From Lachnospiraceae bacterium (GTDB lineage Bacteria; Bacillota; Clostridia; Lachnospirales; Lachnospiraceae), in assembly GCA_017621815.1 (NCBI GenBank), contig JAGASK010000033.1, forward strand, positions 24,700 through 88,699: a DNA stretch of 64,000 nucleotides, given 5' to 3'. Below the pieces are notes generated by a model, which did not search any database, had not been told where the DNA came from, and worked only from the letters and a program-made list of their open reading frames with translations. Of the stretch, positions 9,566 to 18,802 are shown one piece after another. The first letter of the stretch is position 1, and every line of letters starts with the position of its first letter. Position numbers and translations under genes: made by a program.

Positions 9566-9610
9566 GTAACAGGAAATAAGGAAATATGAAGAAAAAAAGG
9601 ATGTGGCATT

Positions 9611-11524
9611 ATGATTTTATCCTGTCAGAATATATCAAAAGCATTTAATGAAAAAAGTATATTAAGAGACGTTTCCTTTCATATTGAAGATTATGATAAG
9701 GCTGCCATTGTGGGCATCAACGGTGCGGGCAAAACAACCCTTCTTCGGATTATTGTCGGTGAACAGCCCGCCGATACGGGTATCGTTACTCTTTCCAAAG
9801 GAAAAACCCTGGGATATCTTGCCCAAAATCAGGCCGTAAACAGCGACAATACTATCTACGACGAACTGCTGAGCGTAAAAGCTGACGTAATTGATTTGGA
9901 AAAACAGCTTCGTAAAACAGAAGCAGATATGAAGACAGCCGATGAAAATAAATTGATTCAGCTTATGGAAAGCTATACCCGTCTTAACCACGCCTTCGAG
10001 CTTGCAAACGGCTATGCCTATAAAAGTGAGCTTACAGGAGTATTAAAAGGCCTTGGCTTTTCAGAAGAAGAATTTGATAAGCCCATTGCAGCTCTTTCCG
10101 GCGGTCAGAAAACAAGAGTTGCCCTTTCCAAGCTTCTGCTTTTAAAACCGGATTTAATCATCCTGGATGAGCCTACTAACCACCTTGATTTAAACTCCAT
10201 TGCATGGCTTGAAACTTATCTTCTGAATTACAGAGGAGCTGTCATCATAGTATCCCATGACCGCTATTTTCTTGACAAAATCGCCAATAAAGTCATCGAA
10301 ATTGACCAGACAAAGGCTACTGCCTTCAGCGGTAATTATTCTGATTATGCTGTAAAAAAAGAACAGCTCAGAATTGCAGCATGGAATGCCTATATGAATC
10401 AACAGCAGGAAATCAAGCATCAGGAAGCAGTTATTGAAAAGCTCAGAAGCTTTAACCGTGAAAAATCCATTAAGCGCGCTGAAAGCCGTGAAAAAATGCT
10501 GAATAAAATTGAGGTTCTTGACAAACCAGCACAGACCCGCAGCGATATGCATATGGTCCTGACCCCAAAATGTACAAGCGGTAATGATGTGCTCCATATT
10601 GAAGGTCTTTCCAAATCCTTCGGTTCCCTCTGCCTTTTTACCGATATTGAAATGGATATCAAACGTGGGGAACATGTTGCCATTATCGGAGATAACGGTA
10701 CAGGCAAAACTACCATACTGAAAATAATAAACGGACTTCTGGAAGCCGATAAAGGCAGCATTACTCTCGGCAGCAATGTTCACATCGGCTACTATGACCA
10801 GGAACACCACGTACTTCATCCTGACAAAACATTATTTGAAGAAATTTCGGATGCTTATCCTTCCCTTACAAATACGGAAATCAGAAATACACTGGCTGCC
10901 TTCCTTTTTACCGGAGAAGATGTTTTTAAACAGATTAAGGACTTAAGCGGCGGAGAAAGGGGACGTGTTTCCCTTGCAAAACTCATGCTTTCCGAATCTA
11001 ATTTCCTGATTCTGGATGAGCCTACCAACCACCTTGATATTATGTCAAAAGAAATTCTTGAGGATGCTGTTAATTCCTATGAAGGAACTGTTCTTTACGT
11101 ATCCCATGACCGTTACTTTATTAACCGCACCGCCACCCGGGTTCTGGATCTTACAGGACATAAGCTGATTGGCTATCTTGGAAACTATGATTATTATCTG
11201 GAAAAAAAGGAAGCCCTTGAACAGGTTTATCTCTCTTCTTCAAAAATGCCTTTGCAAAAAGAAGAATCTGTTTCCGAAGGAAAGCTTGACTGGCAGTCCA
11301 GGAAGGAACAGCAGGCAAAAATCCGTAAAAAAGAAAATGACTTGAAGAAATGTGAAGAAAAAATTTCCATGCTGGAAGCCCAGCTTTCCGAAATTGATGA
11401 AGAGATGCAAAAACCCGAAGTTGCCACTGATGTTGCAAAGCTGCAGGAGCTGACTTCCAGACAAAGCACAATTAATGAGCAGCTCTCAGATTTGTATGAA
11501 CTATGGGAAACCTTAGCCGAATAA
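9611..11524 (+). CDS. ABC-F family ATPase
   Basis: The 637-residue protein carries two ABC cassettes and no membrane helices, typical of ribosome-acting ABC-F proteins. Cassette 1 has Walker A GINGAGKTT (about 36-44), signature LSGGQ and Walker B LIILDEPTNHLD. Cassette 2 has [22 protein letters not shown] and FLILDEPTNHLD. A charged linker joins them. A C-terminal coiled coil (about 555-637) resembles the Uup/YdiF tail. Such proteins relieve translational stalling or protect ribosomes from antibiotics; the subfamily cannot be set by eye. It is a lone gene divergent from rex and ends in a bidirectional terminator. Confidence 0.92.
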   Translation: MILSCQNISKAFNEKSILRDVSFHIEDYDKAAIVGINGAGKTTLLRIIVGEQPADTGIVTLSKGKTLGYLAQNQAVNSDNTIYDELLSVKADVIDLEKQLRKTEADMKTADENKLIQLMESYTRLNHAFELANGYAYKSELTGVLKGLGFSEEEFDKPIAALSGGQKTRVALSKLLLLKPDLIILDEPTNHLDLNSIAWLETYLLNYRGAVIIVSHDRYFLDKIANKVIEIDQTKATAFSGNYSDYAVKKEQLRIAAWNAYMNQQQEIKHQEAVIEKLRSFNREKSIKRAESREKMLNKIEVLDKPAQTRSDMHMVLTPKCTSGNDVLHIEGLSKSFGSLCLFTDIEMDIKRGEHVAIIGDNGTGKTTILKIINGLLEADKGSITLGSNVHIGYYDQEHHVLHPDKTLFEEISDAYPSLTNTEIRNTLAAFLFTGEDVFKQIKDLSGGERGRVSLAKLMLSESNFLILDEPTNHLDIMSKEILEDAVNSYEGTVLYVSHDRYFINRTATRVLDLTGHKLIGYLGNYDYYLEKKEALEQVYLSSSKMPLQKEESVSEGKLDWQSRKEQQAKIRKKENDLKKCEEKISMLEAQLSEIDEEMQKPEVATDVAKLQELTSRQSTINEQLSDLYELWETLAE

Positions 11525-11594
11525 CCATGACAAGTTCTTCCGCGTATTTCCGTCTATAAAGAACATATTTTTTGAACTTACTGCCATACATAAA

Positions 11595-11637
11595 AAATCC
11601 GCATATAACAGATCTCCTGTCTGAAATATGCGGATTT
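11595..11637. terminator. Bidirectional terminator between the ABC-F gene and icd
   Basis: A 12-bp stem (11595-11606 with 11626-11637) is flanked by A-rich sequence on one side and T-rich on the other, and lies between convergent genes. The loop holds a smaller CAG/CTG stem. Confidence 0.8.
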
Positions 11638-11657
11638 CTTATATTCATGTCTGTTTC

Positions 11658-12863
11658 TTACATCGCATCAAAAGTATCCCTGATTGCCTTAATAAAATCA
11701 AGGCTGTTTAAAATCACAGGATTTTCACAGGTTGAAATCAGTGACAGGCTCTTTGTCATCTTGCCGTCTTCCACTGTCTTAATACATGCTTTTTCAAGCT
11801 TATCGGCAAAAGTAACCAGTTCTTCAATTCCATCCAGTTCCCCTCTTTTTCTAAGGGCGCCTGTCCATGCAAAAATAGTTGCAATGGAATTGGTAGAGGT
11901 CTCTTCTCCCTTTAAATGCTTATAATAATGACGCTGTACCGTTCCATGTGCTGCTTCGTATTCATATACGCCGCTGGGTGATACCAGTACGGAAGTCATC
12001 ATGGAAAGGTCACCGTAGGCAGTTGCCACCATATCCGACATAACATCGCCGTCATAATTTTTACATGCCCAGATAAATCCTCCTTCTGAACGGATTACCC
12101 TTGCCACGGCATCATCAATCAATGTATAAAAATACTCTATTCCAAGCTGTTCAAACTTCTCTTTGTACTCTGCATCATAAATTTCCTGGAAGATATCCTT
12201 AAAGGTATGGTCATATTTCTTGGAAATCGTATCTTTGGTTGCAAACCATAAATCCTGCTTCGTATCAATGGCATAATTAAAACATGCCCTTGCAAAACTG
12301 GAAATGGATTTTTCCGTATTGTGAATGCCCTGAATGATTCCGGCGCCGTCAAAATTATGTATTAATTCCCTTACTTCCGTTCCGTCTTCCGCAGTAAATA
12401 CCAGCTCTGCTTTTCCTTTTCCCGGAACCTTAATTTCCGTATTCTTATAGACATCGCCGTAAGCATGACGTGCAATGGTAATAGGTTTCGTCCAGTTTTT
12501 CACATAAGGGATAATACCTTTTACAAGAATGGGAGCACGAAATACAGTACCATCCAGAATTGCACGAATTGTTCCGTTAGGGCTTTTCCACATTTCTTTC
12601 AGATTATATTCTGTCATTCTGGCTGCATTAGGAGTAATGGTTGCGCATTTAACGGCTACACCGTATTTTTTCGTTGCTTCTGCACTGTCCACTGTTACTT
12701 TGTCATCTGTTTCGTTCCTGTGTTCCAGGCCAAGGTCATAATATTCCGTCTTCAAATCGATATAAGGCAAAAGCAGCTCATCCTTAATCATTTTCCACAA
12801 GATTCTGGTCATTTCATCCCCATCCATTTCAACCAGGGGAGTTGTCATTTTGATTTTATCCAT
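11658..12863 (-). CDS. icd: NADP-type isocitrate dehydrogenase
   Basis: It oxidises isocitrate to 2-oxoglutarate. The 401-residue protein belongs to the eukaryote-like type II subfamily: [11 protein letters not shown] at the start, [12 protein letters not shown], the substrate loop [10 protein letters not shown] and the acidic metal-site region [16 protein letters not shown]. The coenzyme region [13 protein letters not shown] suggests NADP. It is the third gene of a leftward operon after a Re-citrate-synthase-like enzyme and a GntR regulator. Aconitase is not in the window. The arrangement points to 2-oxoglutarate, and so glutamate, supply in an anaerobe with a partial TCA cycle. AAGGAAGG precedes the ATG. 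Confidence 0.95.
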   Translation of the reverse strand: MDKIKMTTPLVEMDGDEMTRILWKMIKDELLLPYIDLKTEYYDLGLEHRNETDDKVTVDSAEATKKYGVAVKCATITPNAARMTEYNLKEMWKSPNGTIRAILDGTVFRAPILVKGIIPYVKNWTKPITIARHAYGDVYKNTEIKVPGKGKAELVFTAEDGTEVRELIHNFDGAGIIQGIHNTEKSISSFARACFNYAIDTKQDLWFATKDTISKKYDHTFKDIFQEIYDAEYKEKFEQLGIEYFYTLIDDAVARVIRSEGGFIWACKNYDGDVMSDMVATAYGDLSMMTSVLVSPSGVYEYEAAHGTVQRHYYKHLKGEETSTNSIATIFAWTGALRKRGELDGIEELVTFADKLEKACIKTVEDGKMTKSLSLISTCENPVILNSLDFIKAIRDTFDAM

Positions 12864-12880
12864 TATACTTTTCCTTCCTT

Positions 12881-13573
12881 TTAGTCTTCCTTCTTATAAA
12901 TATCGTACAGTCCGTTTTTTACCATATTATCATAAGCATTGTTCATATGCAAGGTAGCCAGCCTTTCGGCTTCCTGTGGGTTCTTTGCTTTAATCGCTTC
13001 CATAATCTGCCTGTGCTCCTCATTGGAAGCAATTCCCCTTTCCTTTGTGGAAAGTGTTTTTTTACGGATTCGTATGACATACTGGTGAAAATCCTGAAGA
13101 AGATTTTCAAGCATTTTGGAGTTGCAGGCTTCATACAGAATATGATGAAAACGGTTATCCAGCTCCGTCATCTGTTCCATATGTCCCTTGGAAGCATGAA
13201 AGCTTGCAAGATATACATTCTCTTCCAGCTCTTCAAGCTGCTCCAGCGTAATATTTTCAGTAGCCAGTCTGGCACACATTCCTTCAAGAGATGAACGGAT
13301 CATGTAGATGTCTTTTACATCCTTGGCAGTAATCCCGGTTACATAAGCTCCTTTATTGGGAACTATCTGAATCAGTCCTTCTAATTCAAGCTGCCTGAAA
13401 GCTTCCCGCACGGGAGTCCTGCTTACGCCAAGCTCCTCTCCGATTGCCACTTCCTTCAATTCTTCATTTTCTTTGTATTTACCGCTTAAAATATCCTCCC
13501 GCAGACGGTTGAACACCCTGCCCCGCAGCGAATACTTATCCGTTACTTCTTTTTTTAAATCATAACTACTCAT
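12881..13573 (-). CDS. GntR-family regulator, FCD (FadR) subfamily
   Basis: The 230-residue protein has an N-terminal winged helix (about 15-80, with [19 protein letters not shown]) and an all-helical FCD ligand domain (about 90-220, with Asp, Arg and His residues typical of the metal/carboxylate pocket). It sits between the citrate-synthase-like gene (32 bases) and icd (17 bases). It probably controls this operon: a palindrome with the GntR core TTGTATACAA covers the operon's -10 box. The effector is unknown; an organic acid such as citrate is a reasonable guess. The ribosome binding site before the ATG is weak. Confidence 0.9.
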   Translation of the reverse strand: MSSYDLKKEVTDKYSLRGRVFNRLREDILSGKYKENEELKEVAIGEELGVSRTPVREAFRQLELEGLIQIVPNKGAYVTGITAKDVKDIYMIRSSLEGMCARLATENITLEQLEELEENVYLASFHASKGHMEQMTELDNRFHHILYEACNSKMLENLLQDFHQYVIRIRKKTLSTKERGIASNEEHRQIMEAIKAKNPQEAERLATLHMNNAYDNMVKNGLYDIYKKED

Positions 13574-13605
13574 TTTTCAGTTTACGCTTGCCTTTCTTTA
13601 CCGGA

Positions 13606-15018
13606 CTAGCCAATGGTCGTATTGAGCAGCTTACATGCAATCGCTATCTGCTCAATTAACTCAGAATCCGTAATAACAGTTACACGGCCTTCTTCATACT
13701 GCTTGTCCACCCACTTTTTAACCTCTGCAACCACCGGGTCAGCTTTGTCAAGCTGCTTCTCCCCTTTCAGTTTGAAATAGGTATTAATCCAATGAGCAAT
13801 GCCTGCAAGACCGGAAGTGTTGGATACTGCACAAAGCACCGGCCTGTTCAGGAATTTATCCGTATCAAAAATATTATAAATTTCTTCGTTTTTAAGAAGA
13901 CCGTCCGCATGGATGCCGGCTCTGGTCACATTGAAATTCTTACCCACAAAAGGAGTTCTTTCAGGAATATGATAGCCGATTTCCTTCTCATAATATTCAG
14001 CCAGTTCGGTAATCACTGTTGTATCCATTCCATTTAAATCGCCTTTAAGCTGCGCATATTCAAATATCATGGCTTCCAGAGGCGTATTTCCCGTTCTTTC
14101 ACCGATGCCGAACAATGAAGTATTTACACCTGAACAGCCATACAGCCAAGCTGTGGTGGAGTTCACAACTGCCTTGTAGAAATCATTATGCCCATGCCAT
14201 TCAATCAATTCATGAGGCACACCTGCATGAGTATGAAGGGCATATATAATCCCCTGAACACTTCTGGGGATAACGGCACCCGGATAATTGACTCCATATC
14301 CCATAGTATCGCAGGCACGAACCTTGATCGGAATCTTATACTCATCCATCAGTTTCATTAATTCCAGGCAGAACGGCACAACATAACCGTAAATGTCTGC
14401 ACGGGTAATATCTTCCAAATGACATCTGACGCTGATTCCTTCTTCCAGACAATCCCTTACAACACTTAAATAGTGCTCCATAGCCTGCCTTCTGGTCATT
14501 TTCAGCTTTAAGAAAATATGATAATCGGAACAGCTTACCAAAATACCGGTTTCTTTCATGCCGATTTCTTTTACCAGCTTAAAATCTTCCTTGCTGGCGC
14601 GAATCCAGCTTGTAACCTCCGGGAATTCATATCCCCGTTCCATACATTTGTAAACCGCATCCCTGTCCTTTTTACTGTAAAGGAAAAATTCACTGGCACG
14701 TATCATGCCGTTAGGACCGCCAAGCCTGTGCATATAATCATAAATCTTTACAATCTGCTCCGTAGTATAAGGCGCCCTTGATTGCTGACCGTCACGAAAT
14801 GTGGTATCTGTAATCCAGATATCCTTCGGCATATTATGCGGTACAATTCTATCATTAAAAGGAATCTTCGGTACCTCCGAATAGGGAAACATATTTCTGA
14901 ATACATTGGGTTTTTCCACATCATCCAATATATACATATGCTCTTCAATTTCAAGCAGATTATTTTTAGTATTCAGCGATACCGGTCTGTCTAAGAAAAG
15001 ATCATTTTCTGGAGCCAT
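13606..15018 (-). CDS. Re-citrate synthase-like enzyme (homocitrate/isopropylmalate synthase family)
   Basis: This 470-residue DRE-TIM metallolyase starts at the ATG at 15018, with AGGAGG 8 bases upstream; the longer frame to 15072 starts inside the operator. The catalytic block ITDTTFRDGQQSR and the metal-site motif EWHGHNDF are intact, with RTGNTPLEAM near the C-terminal part of the barrel. The close likeness across RASEFFLYSKKDRDAV and YEFPEVTSWIRA is to the clostridial enzymes shown to be Re-citrate synthases in Clostridium kluyveri and relatives, rather than to LeuA. Operon position with icd supports citrate formation. The alternatives are homocitrate or 2-isopropylmalate synthase, but the LeuA regulatory domain is not obvious. 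Confidence 0.78.
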   Translation of the reverse strand: MAPENDLFLDRPVSLNTKNNLLEIEEHMYILDDVEKPNVFRNMFPYSEVPKIPFNDRIVPHNMPKDIWITDTTFRDGQQSRAPYTTEQIVKIYDYMHRLGGPNGMIRASEFFLYSKKDRDAVYKCMERGYEFPEVTSWIRASKEDFKLVKEIGMKETGILVSCSDYHIFLKLKMTRRQAMEHYLSVVRDCLEEGISVRCHLEDITRADIYGYVVPFCLELMKLMDEYKIPIKVRACDTMGYGVNYPGAVIPRSVQGIIYALHTHAGVPHELIEWHGHNDFYKAVVNSTTAWLYGCSGVNTSLFGIGERTGNTPLEAMIFEYAQLKGDLNGMDTTVITELAEYYEKEIGYHIPERTPFVGKNFNVTRAGIHADGLLKNEEIYNIFDTDKFLNRPVLCAVSNTSGLAGIAHWINTYFKLKGEKQLDKADPVVAEVKKWVDKQYEEGRVTVITDSELIEQIAIACKLLNTTIG

Positions 15019-15054
15019 CGCTATCTCCTCCTTAAGATTGTATTTTAAAAACTC

Positions 15055-15072
15055 TTGTATAATTGTATACAA
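15055..15072. promoter_or_regulatory. GntR-type operator palindrome
   Basis: A perfect inverted repeat TTGTATA-ATTG-TATACAA contains the shorter palindrome TTGTATACAA (15063-15072), which fits GntR half-site logic. It overlaps the -10 box of the Re-citrate synthase operon, so a bound repressor would block RNA polymerase. Confidence 0.7.
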
Positions 15073-15090
15073 TAGCTCCTGTTATGTCAA
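15062..15090 (-). promoter_or_regulatory. Promoter of the Re-citrate synthase-gntR-icd operon
   Basis: On the minus strand, TTGACA (15085-15090), 17 bases, then TACAAT (15062-15067). The -35 lies within the 3' end of the upstream subtilase gene. The -10 is embedded in the palindrome at 15055-15072. Confidence 0.82.
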
Positions 15091-15993
15091 CAAGTAATTT
15101 ATTTGCAGCATTCCAAATCCTTGCTTGTTCCACGGCTCCTTTAAATCTCTTGCCGTGTTTTGAAGCTTTCTTTTTACCTGTTCATTTGAATAAAAAGGAT
15201 ATTTTTGCAAAAGAAGCGCTATTGCTCCCGAAACAATGGGCGTCGCCATGGAAGTACCGCTTTTTGCAACATATGCATTTCTGTAACGCCATCCTCTTTT
15301 TTCCAAAAATGCATTACAGGAAATAATATCCGTTCCGGGAGCTACAATATCCGGCTTTTTCATTTCATACGGACTGGGACCTCTTCCTGAATAACTTTCA
15401 CACAAATGCTCCCTGTTTCCAAAATATCCTCCCTCATGACATCCTACTGTAATTACCCTTTTTCTTGCACCTAAAGGTGAAATTGTCATAGGCTTCGGTC
15501 CTGCATTGCCTGCCGCACATACTACAACAAGACCGCATCTCCACGCCTCATCCACCAGTTCAAGAAGTGCGTTCATTCTGTCTTTATCTGCCGATTCACC
15601 CATTCCAATGGAAATATTTAAAATACGTATATCATATTTCTTTCTGTTCTTAAGAACCCACTCTATGCCGACTGCCATATTTTCTATAATGCCGTCACCT
15701 TTATAATCAAGCACCTTTCCTACAACCAATCTGCTTTCAGGAGAAATTCCCTTATATTTTCCTTCCGAAAGCTTTCCGCTGCCGCACATACAGCCCGCTA
15801 CATGCGTACCATGTCCGCTGTCATCATAAGCCTCCGGCCTGCCGTTTACAAAATCCCTGAAAGCAATTATTCTATTATCAAAATCCGGATGAAATGCAAT
15901 TCCTGTATCCAGCATGGCAATGGTAATGCCGCCTTTTCCGCAGGCTCTTACAAGCTCATCGGAACATCCCAACTGATTTCTTACCCGAAGCAT
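15082..15993 (-). CDS. Subtilisin-like (S8) serine protease, no signal peptide
   Basis: The 303-residue S8 peptidase has a complete triad: Asp29 (MLDTGIAFHPDF), His61 (SGHGTHVAG) and Ser248 (SGTSMATP), with Asn163 (AAGNAG) as oxyanion partner. It has neither signal peptide nor long prodomain, and its length matches Bacillus intracellular serine proteases. It is the last gene after a sortase and two leucine-rich-repeat surface proteins, 56 bases downstream, across a hairpin that contains its GGGAG site. Its job is probably intracellular protein turnover. A link with maturation of the surface proteins is possible from position only. Confidence 0.93.
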   Translation of the reverse strand: MLRVRNQLGCSDELVRACGKGGITIAMLDTGIAFHPDFDNRIIAFRDFVNGRPEAYDDSGHGTHVAGCMCGSGKLSEGKYKGISPESRLVVGKVLDYKGDGIIENMAVGIEWVLKNRKKYDIRILNISIGMGESADKDRMNALLELVDEAWRCGLVVVCAAGNAGPKPMTISPLGARKRVITVGCHEGGYFGNREHLCESYSGRGPSPYEMKKPDIVAPGTDIISCNAFLEKRGWRYRNAYVAKSGTSMATPIVSGAIALLLQKYPFYSNEQVKRKLQNTARDLKEPWNKQGFGMLQINYLLT

Positions 15994-15996
15994 AAA

Positions 15997-16037
15997 GAAA
16001 CTCCCGGCTTTTTTGATTATGATATGCCGGAAGTTTC
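15997..16037 (-). terminator. Hairpin between the LRR gene and the S8 protease, containing the protease ribosome binding site
   Basis: A 12-bp stem (15997-16008 with 16026-16037, one G-U pair) and 17-base loop is followed by TTTCTTT and then the protease ATG. The descending arm contains GGGAG, the only good ribosome binding site. It could be a partial terminator or a translational switch. Confidence 0.6.
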
Positions 16038-16049
16038 ATAAATGTTTCT

Positions 16050-18794
16050 TTATTTTTTTCGTACTGATATATGCTTTCCTCTATAGAAGAATAACGCTAC
16101 GGCAGCAGCCAGAAGTCCCATTGCCAGAAACCATTTCGGATGAATTCCGTCTCCCGTATCAGGCGTATCATCCTTGTTTCCAGCCATGCTGACAAAGACT
16201 TTTCCATTCGCTACTACGCCCTGCCCGTTAATACCTGAATATTGGTAAATTCCATAAGGTGAAAAATGATGCGCTGTAAACTGAATGTAATCTCCGTCTT
16301 CCAGATTGACAATTCTGTATTCCACTGCCTCAAGCTGACCGTCACTGTCAAGTGTTACTACATGGAGCCCCTCTGTGCTCACACTTTCCGGTTTGGGAAT
16401 CTGTACCGTAACATACTGTTTTCCCAATTTCGTAATAGGTATCTGTCCCGTACTGTCATACAGGGTTATATCAAATCCAAGCAGTCCTGCTGGTTCCCGT
16501 CCTCCGTATATTTCTCCGTAACTTTGTGCAATCCTGGCTGCTGCATCATCAGAATCCCTAATCGCAAGAACAAAATCATTTTCATTACCTGCCAGCGTCG
16601 CCATTGCATTTTCTCTGCCGGAAGCGATTACTTTACTGTTAATCTGCAATGAAATGCCATCTGAAGCTGCCTTGGAGACTCCCTGAGTTAAATCTCCAAG
16701 TACATCACCCGTTTCATTGCAAATAATGCCATGGAACCCAAACTTTCCGCTTTCAAGCACTGTTCCTTCAAAACCTGAAACCAGATTCGACACAATTGCT
16801 GTTTTACAATTTCCAAATGCATAGGTTCTTGCTTCTTCATTGAACAGTCTCCCGGCATTATCACCTATAGTCAATACAGGAAGTTCTTCTCCTTCAAAAA
16901 CTACCGTATCCGTGCCTCCCGAGGATGCATATGCGCCAAGTCCGATTTCCTTCATGGCTGCCGGAACAACTATCTGTGATAAAGGACAGTTAAAGAATGC
17001 CCTGTCACCAACTTTCGTAAGCTGACCGCCTCCGTTTACCGTTTTCAGATTCTTACAGCCGCTGAAAGCAGCTTCTCCTATTACAGTTACAGAATCAGGG
17101 ATATTCACAGCTGTAATTCCCATATGATCTTTAAACACTTCCGCACCTATCTGCTTCACTCCGTCAGGAATATTCACCACACTGTCGGTTCCTGTATAGG
17201 AAAGCAAAATACCGTCGCCTGCAATAACAAAATCAGAAGAAGCATTGCCCCTTTCCGCATCCAGCCATGGTGTATTTACAAAAGCATTGGCAGCAATCTC
17301 CTTTACACTGTCCGGAATGGTTACACTTGTTAAACTGTCACAATGATAAAAAGCTCCATAACCGATTTTTTCCACACCTTCAGGAATTACAATGGAATTA
17401 AGTCCCGATCTTGAAAAAGCAAAATCCCCGATTTCAGTAATTCCCTCCGGTATTTCATATTCGGCCAGTGTATTATCCTGATAATAAGCCTGTGAAGCAA
17501 TCTTATTTCCTGCAATGGTATATTTGGGAAAATCCTTACCTTTTTCAGCATTGTCAGAAAGAATATTTCCGATAGCTTCCACCGTTTCAGCCGGGCTGTC
17601 ACTATCTTCACTTTCCACTCCCAAATCAATTTTCTGCTTTTTTTCATTACTGCCTGCCGCCGGCCGTGCATTATCAATAAACACTACTGCACGTCCTGCT
17701 ACAATACTGGATTCTCCCAATAATCTTCCACTACCGGAGCTTCCGTTTATAGTGGTAGGCGATTCCGGAGGCATTGTTTCTGTATCTTCCGGCCGGGGCG
17801 TTACTTCCGTTTCATTTGTTTCATTTTCCGGTGTCTGATTCTGTTCAGTATCGCCTGTAATTTCATCTGCGGAAATTACCTGTGAATCCTGGACATCCTC
17901 ATACTCAATGCGTTCCACCTCTGATGCTTTACGCAAAGCTGCATATTCCGCACCATAGGTTCCCGGCGTTGCTTCAAATTCCACATGACTGCAGCCGTCA
18001 AATGCAGTAGCATGAATATTATTCATGGAATCCGGCAGCGTAACTGTGGATAAGCTTACACAATCTTCAAAGGCTTTCGCTTCTATACTTCTTACCGGCA
18101 AAGGAATCGTCACCGAATCAAGATTCATACAGTTTGAAAATGCATATGCCGGAATACTGCTTAAATTACTGTCAAGGGTTACATGTTTCAAATAGGGATT
18201 TCCCCAAAAAGCATATGCATTAATCTCTTCCACCGTTTCAGGCACTGTAAACGCTTCTTTTTCATAATCAGGCATCAGCGCAAACAGTATCTTTTTTTCA
18301 TCATCATACAAAATACCGTCACTGTAAGCTAAATACGAATTATTCTCTGATAAGGACAGTTCCGAAAGCTGGCTGCAGCCTGCAAATACACCGCTCCCTA
18401 TCTTTTTAAGCCCTGCCCCCAAAGTTACATTTCTTAATTCCCTGTTATTGCTGAAAGCGGCTGTCTCCAACTCCTCGACCGAATCCCCCACCTGAATTGT
18501 TCTTAAATTATCACAATCGGCAAAAGCACGGTAGCCGACCTTTTCCACCTGACCGCCTATAGTAACCTTTACAAGATTATCGTTGCCAGCAAAGGCTTCT
18601 TCCCCGATTTCTTTCACATTATCAGGAATAGACACGACTTCCGCCGTGCCTGTATATTTTAATAATTTATTTCCTTCCATTTGAAAATCAGATGCAGGAG
18701 CCACAGCTTCTACATCTGACACAGGTATCTGAGTGACTGCTATTGCCATAGCAATCAGCAGTGCACTCAGAATCTTTGCCATTTTTCTGTTCAT
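16050..18794 (-). CDS. BspA-type leucine-rich-repeat surface protein (914 aa) with C-terminal sorting signal
   Basis: A signal peptide (about 1-30, LLIAMAIAVTQIPVSDVEA) is followed by a first block of LRR_5/BspA repeats (about 40-285), with recurring EEAFAGNDNLVKVTI-like units. A Pro/Thr/Glu-rich linker (about 305-365) and a second repeat block (about 425-645) come next. A C-terminal domain with ITLYDSTG and FTAHHFSPYGIY leads to TPDTGD-G-IHPKWFLA, a hydrophobic helix and a basic tail. That end looks like a wall-sorting signal with PDTGD in place of LPxTG. Nine bases separate it from the upstream LRR gene, so the two are cotranslated. The role may be adhesion to host or mucin proteins; the ligand is unknown. 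Confidence 0.88.
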   Translation of the reverse strand: MNRKMAKILSALLIAMAIAVTQIPVSDVEAVAPASDFQMEGNKLLKYTGTAEVVSIPDNVKEIGEEAFAGNDNLVKVTIGGQVEKVGYRAFADCDNLRTIQVGDSVEELETAAFSNNRELRNVTLGAGLKKIGSGVFAGCSQLSELSLSENNSYLAYSDGILYDDEKKILFALMPDYEKEAFTVPETVEEINAYAFWGNPYLKHVTLDSNLSSIPAYAFSNCMNLDSVTIPLPVRSIEAKAFEDCVSLSTVTLPDSMNNIHATAFDGCSHVEFEATPGTYGAEYAALRKASEVERIEYEDVQDSQVISADEITGDTEQNQTPENETNETEVTPRPEDTETMPPESPTTINGSSGSGRLLGESSIVAGRAVVFIDNARPAAGSNEKKQKIDLGVESEDSDSPAETVEAIGNILSDNAEKGKDFPKYTIAGNKIASQAYYQDNTLAEYEIPEGITEIGDFAFSRSGLNSIVIPEGVEKIGYGAFYHCDSLTSVTIPDSVKEIAANAFVNTPWLDAERGNASSDFVIAGDGILLSYTGTDSVVNIPDGVKQIGAEVFKDHMGITAVNIPDSVTVIGEAAFSGCKNLKTVNGGGQLTKVGDRAFFNCPLSQIVVPAAMKEIGLGAYASSGGTDTVVFEGEELPVLTIGDNAGRLFNEEARTYAFGNCKTAIVSNLVSGFEGTVLESGKFGFHGIICNETGDVLGDLTQGVSKAASDGISLQINSKVIASGRENAMATLAGNENDFVLAIRDSDDAAARIAQSYGEIYGGREPAGLLGFDITLYDSTGQIPITKLGKQYVTVQIPKPESVSTEGLHVVTLDSDGQLEAVEYRIVNLEDGDYIQFTAHHFSPYGIYQYSGINGQGVVANGKVFVSMAGNKDDTPDTGDGIHPKWFLAMGLLAAAVALFFYRGKHISVRKK

Positions 18795-18802
18795 AGGGTC
18801 TC

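Noticed and set aside
9516-9610. A Rex operator upstream of rex
   Set aside because: TTGACA-N-TAACATTG is only loosely like the Rex consensus TTGTnAn...TnACAA; the half-sites are not symmetric at the right spacing.
12465-12884. A 139-residue rightward reading frame opposite icd
   Set aside because: It is antisense to a clear icd gene, is rich in Cys, Phe and His in a shadow-like way and has no good ribosome binding site.
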